NCBI GenBank assembly: GCA_002335605.1
Contig: BEDY01000006.1
Coordinates: 186,001 to 250,000 of the forward strand
Length of the DNA: 64,000 nt
Direction: 5' to 3'
DNA from: Prillingera fragicola
Lineage: Eukaryota; Basidiomycota; Tremellomycetes; Trichosporonales; Trichosporonaceae
Shown here: positions 1 through 15,007 of the stretch, piece after piece
How the letters are laid out: each line of letters begins with the position of its first letter
How positions within the stretch are numbered: position 1 is the first letter of the stretch
Made by a program: the position numbers and the translations under genes
The notes under the pieces: generated by a model
The model's database searches: none
What the model was told of the DNA's origin: nothing
Seen by the model: the letters and a program-made list of their open reading frames with translations, nothing else

Positions 1-1741
1 CTACCGAGCATAATTCAAGTTGAAGACACCGATCCTGACTGTTTGCGACGCTGTGGTGCGTCGTCTCCTGCAGCCCTACATCTGTGATATTCCCAGCTGT
101 GCGACGCTCCTTCTACGACGTGTGTACGACGTTTTAAACTCTTAAAGCTATATTACTTTTTGGGAACGAGACGTCGGCATCCTCTCAACCCTGCCAACCT
201 ACCGACAGGCATTCAGTGCACGACTCTACGTGCACGGAAGCGTCTGGTGCCCAGTGCCTCGCGCTTCCTCATTCACTGATGTGTCTGATTTCCACGAGTA
301 CTCGAAATCAGGAAACCGACAAAGGACTGGCATTAAGGAGTGGTAGATCCGAAGCACCCTCTAGGTTCCCGTTAAGCTCACGAGGGAAGTCGTACACCGA
401 TGTATGGTGGTTATGCGCCACATTGTGCCTCCTGTCCTGGCAGGTCAACCCTGCACCGCACATGGGTTGAAAACGCTGCTGTAAAGCAGCTCGACCTCGG
501 AGTGCTTTTGCGAGTTCACTGGCGCGATTCAACAAGCCGCCTGCGTAAACTGTATTTGCACGGATAAGCGATTTGTTCTCATAATCAGTCACGCTGCCCC
601 GCACTTGCGATGTCGTTAACGGGGCAGGCTATTGAATCCTAATTACACACCAGGTCTCTTGCATGGGAATCTGGCCCCAGCTGCAGATCTCTCGCAGGGT
701 TATCATACTCGCACCAAGGTTCAAACGCCGCGGCACACTTTTCTTATGACTACCATAAGCCCACCGCGCGCCGTGAAAAACGCCACGCTGGCGTCTCCGC
801 GGGTGCTAGTCTCTGCGGATCTGCGTGCAGCGCGTCGCGTGTGCAGTCCTGAGTGCGTGGCACGCTGGGACAGAACGCAAAGTACAGAAAACATCTACTG
901 CCGAACGCCGCATCCAACGGCCCGTGCCAGGATGGCGTGGACCACACAACGGACAGCGAGCTAGGACACCCGTGCCTCTGCCCCCAGCATGCTCGGCAAT
1001 GGGGTGGCCGGAACAAGGGTCACTAGCAGGGATTTTTCAGAGTGGTGCTGCAGTGGGGAGGGCACGAACGACCGTGTGCCTGTGCCTGCGGATTCCAGCA
1101 AGCAAGCACACGCACTCTGTGTACGCATGGCCGGAACAGCAGATGCCAGGATGTGTAGGGATAGGGCTGCTGGCCACTGGGGAGCACGACGACAAGTCAG
1201 CGAGGAGAAAAGGAGAAAATAAAGGCAGTTAAGGGTTAGTGAGGGAAGAAGGCTGGGTGGGGGTAAACTGTCCCCACTCGAGGTCATGCCCGAGTGGAAC
1301 GTGTGATCGCATGGATGGTGTGTGAACATCGTGGGAAGATGTGCGTTGTGTGGCGTTGTGGAGCAAGTTCAATGTGACGAGCTGAGGAGGTAACGGGGAT
1401 CTTGCCAGCAAACTAGCACACGCTCTGTAGGATGAGGAGCAGAGGAGAAAGAGTGGATGATTCCAGTACAGTGCTCTTGTCCCTTAACTGTACGTACACG
1501 GTGACTGACTGTCTCACTGCTTGATTGCTTGTTTTCCCGTAACTGACCCAAGAATTGCAGCTGCTGCTCGAGTCATCATGCATGCACTACCGTAGACTGG
1601 GGCTAGGACGGGCATCAGCATAGCCAGCACCCAGCCCGTTTGCGACTCAATCGCACGAATGCTCTAGTGGTAATACATATGCAAAAATATGTTTATGATT
1701 GTACAGATATATCGTGTGTAGATACGAGTAGTAAGATGAGT
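1..1741. other. Left-end stretch without a recognisable gene
   Basis: I see only short overlapping open frames on both strands with no family resemblance and no consistent splice pattern. It lies beyond the 3' end of the minus-strand gene that stops at 1742, so its right part may include that gene's 3' untranslated region. The left part could hold the end of a gene lying outside the window, but nothing supports a specific call. Confidence 0.5.
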
Positions 1742-4700
1742 TTAAACAACAATAGGCTGCTGCACAGGCGCAATAATAGTGTCGCGCTTGTTCACGTACG
1801 GCCGTGTCGCGTGTGTAAGGCCCGATACGTGGCTCAGCTGCCCGTGGTGGTGGCCGTGGCCCTCGCTTGAGTCGGTCAGGAGAGAGCCAAAGCTGTCGCG
1901 CTGGCGCGAAGAAGCAATGCGCGCCTGCTCGCCGGCAGGCGAGGTCTCAGAGGTGGGGGTAGCCAGAGACGCAAGAGTGGCAAGCGAGGTCGAGGTGGCC
2001 GCCGACGAAGTCTTGCAAGTCGACCATGAAGGGGCCTTGCGAATGCGGCGGCCGTCGTCGCTCTCGTTGCTCGAGCGCCCGGCCTCGGGGGTCGGGGACG
2101 CATAGTAGTCGACAGAGGGCGAGGGGTACTGGCGCATCTCGCGAGGGGTGCAGAGCTGCTCAACCTGGTCCTGGTCAGGCGACGAGGCTTCGCACGACGA
2201 AGCCGAGGGAGGAAGAGGAAAGTCTCCAAGGCAGTTGGCCATGGCCAGGCTGTCAGTGCTGCCAGTATTGTCGTCCCTCTCAACGGGAGGCGGGCGGCGG
2301 AGACTCAGACGCCTGACACCAACGCTCTGCCTCGCCAAAGCACGCTCCGTCTCACGCATCCTCGCGTCACCCTTGCCCGCCGTGCTGTGACCAGAGAGCG
2401 CCGCAATGGTCGACGCAAGCGCGCGCTCACGCGACTCTTGGTCGAGCTCGGTAGTGGGGGGCGACTCGGCAATATTCTCGAGACCGTCGTCGATACCGTC
2501 AGCCGAAATGTCCAAGGCGAGCGACAGAGTCGATCCGCCAAACTTGTGCAGCATGGGGGTCGAGTACGAGCCAGGGAGCGCCCAGTGCAGCGAGGGAGGC
2601 TGCTGCATATGCGTTGGTGGGCGTGGGAAGACAGTTCCAAGAGCAGGGCGCTGCTTGCCGCTCGACTTTGAGAAGCGACGAAGAGTCACCTTGCTCCTGA
2701 TGCGGTCGTCCACGTCGTCCTCACGCAGGGCCAGAGTCGAGGGTGCCCACGAAGTGCGCGAGCGCGAGCCCGACGCGTTCGAGGGAGCGCTCAGCTCGGT
2801 CTCGGGAAAGCTCTCGCGACGGGTCGACAGATTAATCATGCTCTCCACAACGTGCTTGGACACACGGTAGCTTCCCTTGCTGGCAGGAGAGGCCTCGCGC
2901 TCCTCGTCCATGTCGACGGCGAGTTTGGACATCTCACGGCGGCCAAAGATGCGACTTTTGGGACGAAGCTGACGTCCGACCGACGTAGGCATGGGAACCG
3001 AGGACGAGCGGGTCGGGGTGCGAGGGTGGTACTGCTCCGACTGGACGCTGCGAGGCGAGGCAGGAATGGGCGAGGGGTAGGCCACTGAAGCAACCTTGTT
3101 CTTGCGTCCGCCAGTAAGAGCAGCCTTGATACGACCAAGCAACGACGAGGATGGTGCATTAGCAGTGTTGATCGAGGGTGCTGTGGCAGCAATCGACCGG
3201 TGCGTGGAGGAAGGTGTGGCAAGAGCGCGGTGAGGCTCCTGCGGTGATGCCGTAATGTCAGAGAGCGCAGGAGTCTGCGCAATGCCATGGTCCTGAAGCT
3301 CCTCCTCGTCGCCGAACGTAGCACTGCGCTTCAGAACGGGGCGCTCCGTGGACTCGGGTGTGCCCTCCTCCTCCTCGTCCTCCTCCTCGACCTCGACAAG
3401 CGGGGTGGGCGACATGACAGGTGGGCGCCATGCAGACCCGGGCGGCGTGGCGTACTGGGTGGTGTGGGTAGTCGGGCTGGTGATGAGTGGCGCGGGGCGG
3501 GGCATGTTCTGCATGGTGACACGAACATGGGAACCTGCGAGGTGGCTCTCGGAACGGGCAAACGACTGGCGAAGGAGAGGGTGGTTGGGGGAAGGCGAAA
3601 TGAGAAACGAGGGCTGCGACGACGAAGCCGCAAACACAGTCGGCTGGGACTGGGATGCAGTACTGCCGTTCGAACCGTGCGAGAGCTCGAGCGGGTGTGG
3701 TGCAGGCTTTCGAAGGAACCCGGCGACGCTGTGACGCTTTGGAGGAGCAGGCTTGGGGGCCTCCATTGCTGCAGAGATGTTGGAGCTGGTGAGCGCCTCA
3801 CGCTCCTTGGCCTTGTTATTGTTGCGTCCAAGGTTGACCATTGAGCCAAAGTTGAGGCGGCTGCGGCCAAGACTCTCCCTACGCTTGCCAGCCGCAGGGG
3901 GCTTTGATGGCGAAGGCGACGAAGAGTCGACATTCTGCGGCGACGACGGAAGAACGCGCTGCGAGGCACTGAACAGGCTCTTCCTCGACTTCCACCATTT
4001 TGCGTTCGGATCCGCGGCCGTCGACTCGCCGACGCGTGGTGGGGGTTGAGTAGCCGCGGGCTGTTTCAAGGTGGTCTTTGGTGACTCTGGGACAGTCCAC
4101 AACGCCAACGGGTCCTGCTCGGTGGGCGGCTCTACTTTCTTGTCTCGCTTAAACCACCGCCGCGATGGTTTGTTTTGCGGCATGCTGGCCCAGCCATCGC
4201 CTAGACCGACGACGCCAGGCATTGATCGCAATGTTGCGTCGACTGGTGCGCGATGTGATGCCATGTACGACTCGATCTCGTTAGTCTCATGGTCCTCCTC
4301 TTCGTCGCTCTCAATATCATCGGCGAGGTCGCGGGCTGGGGGCCAGTCTCGCCTCTGGCCGCCGGCCACGGCAGAGAGACCGAGGCCGACGGGTCGAGGA
4401 GGAATGGCACTACTCCTCCCCTGAGGTGCTGGAGGGAGAGCATCCTCGTACATGACTGGCAATGATGCCGTCGATGATGACGACGCAAAGGTGTGGTGCG
4501 ACTCGCGGTCGTCCTCGTCGTCCTCATCACAAGGAAGGGCGTCCATGGAAACCCGACTGCGGGACGGTCCGGCGTACATCGCAACGGAGTTGACGGGAAT
4601 GGAACGCTGCTCGTTGCTGCCAAAACTTGTGGAGCTTAGGTGGCGAGCGCTTCCGTTTGCACGCCAGAGCATCACCGATGGGGGACGGGCGGTGGATGTG

Positions 4701-4898
4701 CTGCCAACATCAGACCCACTGCCGTTCCATGGGATCGGCTGTGCGCCGCCCTCGCTGATCCCTGTGTGAGGTTAGTAACGGTGTGTTGGATGTGGATGCA
4801 GTAAGCCTTGACGTACATGATGATGACCTTGATCCGGGGAGCATCTCGAGGTTGTGCAGACTACGGTTCTGCGCGAACAATTTGTTGCCAGACGACAT
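1742..4898 (-). CDS. Large Ser/Pro-rich protein of unknown function
   Basis: This gene has two exons: 4898-4817 and 4761-1742, with a 55-base intron (donor GTACGT, acceptor CACAG). Joined they give 1033 residues starting MSSGNKLFAQ. The upstream exon was chosen because it opens with a proper ATG and the splice restores the frame; the long exon alone would begin at an internal Met. The protein is hydrophilic and low in complexity, with many Ser, Pro and Arg, acidic runs (around residues 95-110, 140-155 and mid-protein EEEDEEEEG) and basic patches. There is no signal peptide, membrane segment or catalytic motif. Such composition is common in fungal regulatory or cytoskeletal scaffold proteins with many phosphorylation sites, but that is only an inference. 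I do not recognise the family. Confidence 0.8.
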
Positions 4899-7800
4899 GG
4901 TACCGTAGTGATGTTGGTGGTGGTGGATGGGGTTTGAGGGAAAGCCAAGTCGAATACAGTTGTTATGGTTCCAACTCTGCAGTTACACAGACGCGCCACG
5001 CGCTTGCAGACTTGTTGGTCTGCAGGAGGCAGAAAAGCAAGGAGTAGGAGGTGATGATGGATGGGGGGTAGTGTATCGTAGTGCTGCACGGGGAACGACG
5101 AGTGTCTCAGACGGGCTGATCGACTGACGATCGAGGGATGACAGCCAGGCAAGCCACGAAAGTAAAAGGAGGCGTCGCCTGATTCGGGAGGCGTGCGGTT
5201 TTTGCGGCGCAGGCGGCGTCGGGCGGCGTCAAGGGAATGAGACTAATCCTGCTCAAGTCCGAGTGATCCAAGGAAGCCAGTCGGGCAAGCAGTTACTACT
5301 TGTCGATGTGCCAGTCAACACGTTCAAGTCAACGAGTTGTTGCCAGACTGGGTGGTGCTTTTGTCACGTTGGTTCCCGCGAAGACAAGAGACGAGTCCTC
5401 TATATAAACAAGGCTCCGTGCGTTGAATCCGTGATCGAGAAGAGTGGGCTTGCGAGAGGATTGAGAATGAGTGTGTCGAGTGCCAAATCTGGCAAGTTGT
5501 AGAAAGAGGAAAGTGAACTAGAAAACAAGCTGCTGTTGGGGCGCGAGGAGGGGGGCGAAACACGAGGTTAACGAGATGGACGTGTAGGTGGCTTTGTCTT
5601 GACAAACGGTTATGGCAGAGCACCTTGGAAGTTTGTCGGCTGGTGGTATAAAGAGATCACCCATGCTTGGGCTCGCAACTCGAGGCGGGAACTTGAATCT
5701 TGTGGTCCCTTGGAAGCGCGATCACTCAACGTCTGGCATGTCGTGGGTCCCTATGCGAGTCCCTGGCACTGGGCACGCTCACAGCACGCAGGTACCGACG
5801 CACGCACGCACGCGCGAGGTGAGTTGTTCTGGCCGTCGGGTGTCACTAAGCATCTCCCAGGCTAGCAGGATGAGATGTGCTCTGGCCCCTACGAGCCCAA
5901 ATTCTCGGGTTGCACGGCCGTCGTGCCAGCTGGGTGCCTGCTGCAGCTGGACAGGTCGCCTTCGCCCTGTGAGAGCCACCCGCGGGTGGCCTCATGCTTG
6001 AGCACCCTACCACTCCTCCGGTCCCGTCCCGCCTTGCGATTAATGGTGAGTGCCCCGTGGGTGTGTCAGGCAGGCCGAGGGGACAAACGACGACGAGAAA
6101 AAAGGTTTTTTTCCTGTCCAGACCGTCTGCGTCTCTGCCCTTATTACGACGCCAAGTAACTTTGTCTCTACCTCGGAAGGCCGCCGTCCCGCTTCCCTGC
6201 TCCCCAAATGCCGACTCACTGTCTCTCGTAATCTCAAGGGCACCTTCCCGTAATTCCACCCTGTGCGCATCTCCCCTGATGGACAGTGCCTTCCGCAACA
6301 AGCAGGGTTCCAGGAGCACTGAGATGCCAGCAAACCGATCCATCGAGAACTCGTGCTCTAGAGCCTCTAGCCCACCCTGGCCTCGCCCGGTGGACAATGA
6401 TCCCCACCCCGTCTCGGGGATTTTGTTATTTTATGCTCGATGCTGCGTGGTCTAGAACGACCAACCAAGCTCTATACCCCCTGATTAATATGAGACCACA
6501 ATGCTCTGGAGTCTTGCTTGGCTAGGGGGTGTGAGAGGGGATGGTTACAGCACCATTGTCGCAGGTTGAAGCAAATTGTAATCGAACAGCAAGCCTGTCA
6601 GCGTTGGTCCCAAACAACTGTACGTGAGAACTAGTTAAAGTGCTTTCTGTTACCACATCCTCGCAATGATCCCGCGGGCCGCGGCGAAGGTTTGGCTCTT
6701 TCGGCGGCTTGGGCTCTTATGCCCAGCCTGCTCTCCGGGGTGTGAATTGAAACGTGGATGTATCCATTATTGGTTTCCTCCCTAAGGCATGTTGCATCTC
6801 CCCTTGCACATGAGCGCGATCGTCTTTTGACAAGATCTAGAATGTGATAGCTATACGCGTTCCCCTCTGCCCATGTGCGCCGACGCGTTCTCTCACACCT
6901 CTACTCGCCGCCTTGCCCCTTGTACATTGCCCACGCTGCTTTATCGTATCCGCCGTAGCCTTGCGATCATCTTCGGACGCGACTTGTGCTCGGGCGCTGT
7001 GCACGAGAGTGTTAATTTATGATTATTGATCCCGAGGCCCGCGGCATGACGGCGGCATGAAGGCGGCATGGGTCCGGCATGTAGCAGTCATCGAAGGTAA
7101 CCCTTCATGCGCTCAAGCTGTGAGGGCAAGCGCGCAAGCGAAGAGAACAGCAAGTCTTAAGGAATCCTGTAGTGTTCGCAGTCTCCTTCGGATCGGGCGG
7201 GATGACCGCGGTGCGCCACCTGTGACCAACACTAATGCATACATGTTGCTCCACACCGTTAACAGCAATCACATTGAAGAGGTGGTGTGGCGCTCAAATG
7301 ACGACAGCGTGACCCCCCAGCTATTCTTTGCTTTCCGGCGCATCCCAAGCCACCGACTTCGAGCCACTTCTCATTGACGCGAGCTCACGCAAGGCAGGTC
7401 CAGCAACCTCCAACGGACAGAATAGAAGCTTTACTGTCAGCCGCCTTGGTAGGGTTGTGCCAGAGGTACAATCAGTCCCGCGATATGTTGCCTGGTGTTC
7501 AGCCTCCGACGCCGCTTCTTCCAACTGAGCGTTCCTACGAGCTACCGAATAGCATGCAAATGATGCTAAATGGAAGCGCAGGGTGTTGGGTGTGTCACTT
7601 TCTGGCTACATATGGCGCCGAGCTCCGAGACTCAAGTCGGCAAGGGCATGACGAGGAAAGCTGAATTGCTCAGGGTATAGATTGAGATCAACATCACCTC
7701 TCGGCACGGCGTGGTAACACCAATCAAGACCCTTGGGTCGGCCATGGCCACTTGTTTCAATGCATATGCAAGCAGGCGTGCTTAATAGTAGTCTCCGGCT

Positions 7801-8224
7801 TGCGAAATTGAGCGGCACCCTTAAAATCGCGGTCCACTGGCCGAGTTTGTTCGTGCTAACGCCAAACGCTTCTGCGGCAAGCCCGAAAATCCTTGCTTCG
7901 CAGGATCGACAAGGTCTGACAGCGTGGTCTGCACGGGTTTGCCGCCCTTATTGGACGCCACCTCTGCCGTGCCGCTGCCGCTGCCGCTGTATGAATACAC
8001 ATCGAGATTCAACTTCGGGATCGAGGATGTCGACGTCCGCGCAAGAGAGCGCTGGGCAGAAGAGCAGGTGGTATTCGACGGTTTCCGGGTCAGGGTCGCC
8101 CTGCCCTGGTTAGCCCTGTTTCTCTCGGATCGTCCACCCCATGCCACACAATACCAGGCCAAGGCCCCAGGTCCCACTGCCACCGCTAGACCTGTGCTCT
8201 CAAACCTCCTTGTTCAACTGTGAC
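4899..8224. other. 3.3 kb intergenic stretch without a clear gene
   Basis: The left part is the promoter and 5' leader of the Ser-rich gene starting at 4898; the right end abuts the 3' end of the RecQ gene. Scattered frames up to about 180 codons occur on both strands, but none shows a family motif or an intron pattern like the neighbouring genes. It is one of the two or three largest gene-free stretches of an otherwise compact window. A short direct repeat lies at 7042-7085 (listed separately). A poorly conserved or noncoding gene cannot be excluded. Confidence 0.45.
7042..7085. repeat. Four tandem copies of an 11-base unit
   Basis: The unit begins CGGCATG and recurs at 7042, 7053, 7064 and 7075; the first seven bases are identical in all four copies and the last four vary. 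It sits in the gene-free stretch. It may be a small minisatellite or a cluster of protein-binding sites; nothing distinguishes these. Confidence 0.6.
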
Positions 8225-12270
<4,046 letters not shown>

Positions 12271-12875
12271 GACGCGTAAACGCTGGTGTGCTCTAGTGTG
12301 GAGGTGTGCGCTGATAGTGAGAGTAATGCTAGATCTATGCTGACATTCTTGAATAGACGAACGAGGATGATGTTGCAGTGACAGTGTGATGGGTTGTGTA
12401 CAAAGTCAGTCGCCCTAGACATTCCGGTGGCAACCTCAACTTCGGAACCAAACACCTCACCCACCTTCCGCCATGCATGCGCTCACCACCCTACGGCGTT
12501 TTGCTGGTTGTGGCAGTGACGCCACCAGTATCCTGCACACGACCATTTACTTCTGCGCATACAATAGCTATGCATGAGAGATGTCGGATGTACCGCACGG
12601 TACAAAGGGCAGTCTTAAACTAGTGGTGGTGGTGGCAGGAATGGGCCAACTATAGCCATGCTATCATAAAACGAATAAACGGAACGTTTACGGTGGAGCA
12701 AGGACGACGACTTGCTCCTGTATCAATCTCGGGGTACAACAAAAACAACAAGGCATCATGAGGGTGCGAGCCGGGGGCCGCAGCCTGGCCTTGTATCGGT
12801 ATCGCTTCGACCAGCGGGGTGGCCATTTTCTGTGCTGTTCGTTCAAACGAGCAGGCAAGCTCGTCAAATGAGTAT
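12271..12875. other. Intergenic: RecQ promoter and neighbour's 3' end
   Basis: This stretch separates the start of the RecQ gene from the stop codon of the membrane-protein gene; both lie on the minus strand. I see no gene or repeat in it. Confidence 0.6.
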
Positions 12876-14140
12876 TTAGAAGTTACGCACACCGCGGCGG
12901 CGAACGCCGAGGATGAGTGGCTCGCGGGCCGTGCCACGCGCCTGGCCCTCGAGAGCCTCGACGGACAGCAGATCATCGTCAATCTCGAGCACGTCGACGA
13001 TCGGGACGTATCGGCGGCCATACGAGCTTGCGCGCTCGAGGTTGGCACGCTCGAGGGACATAACTGGACGGTCGTAGTCGGCGGAGTACTCGTAGGCGGG
13101 CTGCTCGTAGATTGGCTCTTGGGGGAGAGACGCCGATGACGAGCGGTGGTGCTTTGGCGAGTTCTTGGAGCGCTTTGAGCGCCTGCGGCGCGGGACGGTG
13201 CGGCGGCCGAGGATGAGTGACAGGCTCACGCGGCCAATCCAGCCTGTGAACACACCGAGAAAGGCGCCAACACCTACGACGCCGCCAACAAAAACGTAAA
13301 CGGGGTAGAGGGCCTGGAAGAAGCGGTTCAGAACTCCGAGAGGAGCAAGAACAAAGGTGCGCGTAAGAAGACGGGCTGTCGAGGTGATGGGGTAGAGAAT
13401 TGCCGAGAGCACAGAAAACACAATGTGCGCGGCGTTGACGAGGAACGGCAAAGGAATGGCAATCAGAGTGATGATAATGTAGACAGGGTAGACTATTGCG
13501 CCGACGACAACCTTCAAGGTGGATGACGACGAGTCGGACGTCACTGCGGCAATAGGGGAAGGTATGTGGGGAAGCGCGTACGGCAGGTGATACTGCTGCT
13601 GTTGCGTTTGGGGAGGCGGCGTACTTGCCTCGAGTGCGTGTGGGGACAGCAGCGGCGAGGTGGAAGGTAGGTGCTCGAGAATCTCACTGGCATCGGAGCG
13701 AGTGAGAATCTGCCAGACGAGGTAGAAGCACACGACGTAGACTGCCTTGTTAGCGCCACTTTCCGTGCAACGACACTTTACGCGACTCACGAACAACAGC
13801 GACGGGACTCATGGGCTCGTCGTTTGTCTTGCGTTTACGCGGGAGCTGGACATCATCTTCCTCCTCCCACGACTCGTCGGCAAACTTTGCACTGTCCGTG
13901 CTCATAAAGGAAGACCTGTCGGCCATACCGGGCCTTGAGGCTGTTGAAAAGCCGGTAGACCTCCTTCGGCGTGCGTAGTGCACGCTAGGGCCGGCGGCTG
14001 GCGTTGTAGAGCTGCCGCTAGGAAAGCCTCGTTGATATGTGGCCACTAAGATGGGAAAGAGGCGTTAGCCACTGCCAGGGTGGGCGTGGGGACCCGGCGA
14101 AGAGCGACCGCTGAGTGCGCTCGCCCCTTTTGAACTCACT
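12876..14140 (-). CDS. Predicted membrane protein, unknown function
   Basis: The gene has three coding exons: 14140 (a single coding base), 14045-13791 and 13741-12876, encoding 373 residues. The A of the start codon is the last base of the upstream exon, and TG is supplied after the 94-base intron (donor GTGAGT, acceptor TTAG), giving ACC-ATG-GCC, a good initiation context. The first 85 residues are hydrophilic and acidic-basic. A membrane segment follows at the second splice (VVCFYLVWQ), then a Pro/Gln linker, two or three hydrophobic segments (VVVGAIVYPVYIIITLIAI, FVGGVVGVGAFLGVFTGWI), and a basic, Ser-rich tail with RRRRSKRSK. It probably resides in the endoplasmic reticulum or another endomembrane, but this is inference. 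I do not recognise the family. Confidence 0.8.
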
Positions 14141-15007
14141 GGTTTGTGGAGTGGCGACGGGCAAGAAGAATGTCACGGGGGAAGGAAAGGGGAGTAATGT
14201 TCCAGAGCAAGGGCCAGCTGCTCGATGGCAAGGAAAGGGAGACGGGGCGTGCCCACAAGAGGTAGAGAGTGTGTGAACGAGTATGTAGGAGGTGTGCAGG
14301 TTTGAGAAAGTCGGATGAGAACTGGGTCGCGTTTAGGGCAGGCACGAGTCGCGCTGCGGGACGAGGTGAGGCCGTGACTGGAACGCGATGTGGGTGTGTG
14401 ATGTAGTGGCGTGTGTGCAGTAGGATGTTTGTGTCGGCGAGCAATGTGCACAGTGAAGACGATGATGAGCGCTACAAAAGTATATCATGCACGAAGGAGA
14501 GACTGGCGAACCCAACATTCTCACCAGCCCCACAGTGACATTCTTCCCCACGTCACATGGGTTGGACTAGTACTACTCCTGTTTACTCTTCAGACCCTGG
14601 CCACATTTAAACCCCGAACGCCTCCCAAACACGCGAGAACAACCTCAAGTCAGAAAACAGCCGTATCCTCGTGTCTCCATCAACTGTGTGTGCAGTGAGC
14701 TAGGCGGTAGCTGCTCCTCCCAAGCTGCTGCGCGAGGCACTGAATACAAATATGTACAGGGGAGCGCGACCGCTCACCTATTGCGTAAAAGTCAAACGCG
14801 CGATGGCCGAACTCCGGGCTCTAACCCCACCAATTCTCGCACTAGCTGACACTACAGCCGCGGAGCCCCCCGCATCACCCATACAGTACATGCAATACAT
14901 GCTCTCGGTCCGAATCATGCTGATATCTCTGCTGTTCAAGAACAATGACGTATAATGCTCACCCTCTCTCCCCTTTTACTTTGAGGCAAACCCTCAGCTA
15001 TCACAGC
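14141..15007. other. Intergenic: 5' leader and promoter of membrane-protein gene
   Basis: On the minus strand this lies upstream of the split start codon; the leader exon before the 14139-14046 intron must run leftwards from somewhere in 14140-14500. The right part carries the 3' flank of the PRMT5 gene. I see no further gene. Confidence 0.55.

Noticed and set aside
900..1200. Apparent partial duplication (two TGGCCGGAACA segments)
   Set aside because: The similarity is limited to a short word and does not extend.
5846..6397. 183-codon minus-strand frame in the large gap
   Set aside because: It has no motif, no splice pattern and overlapping equally long frames on the other strand.
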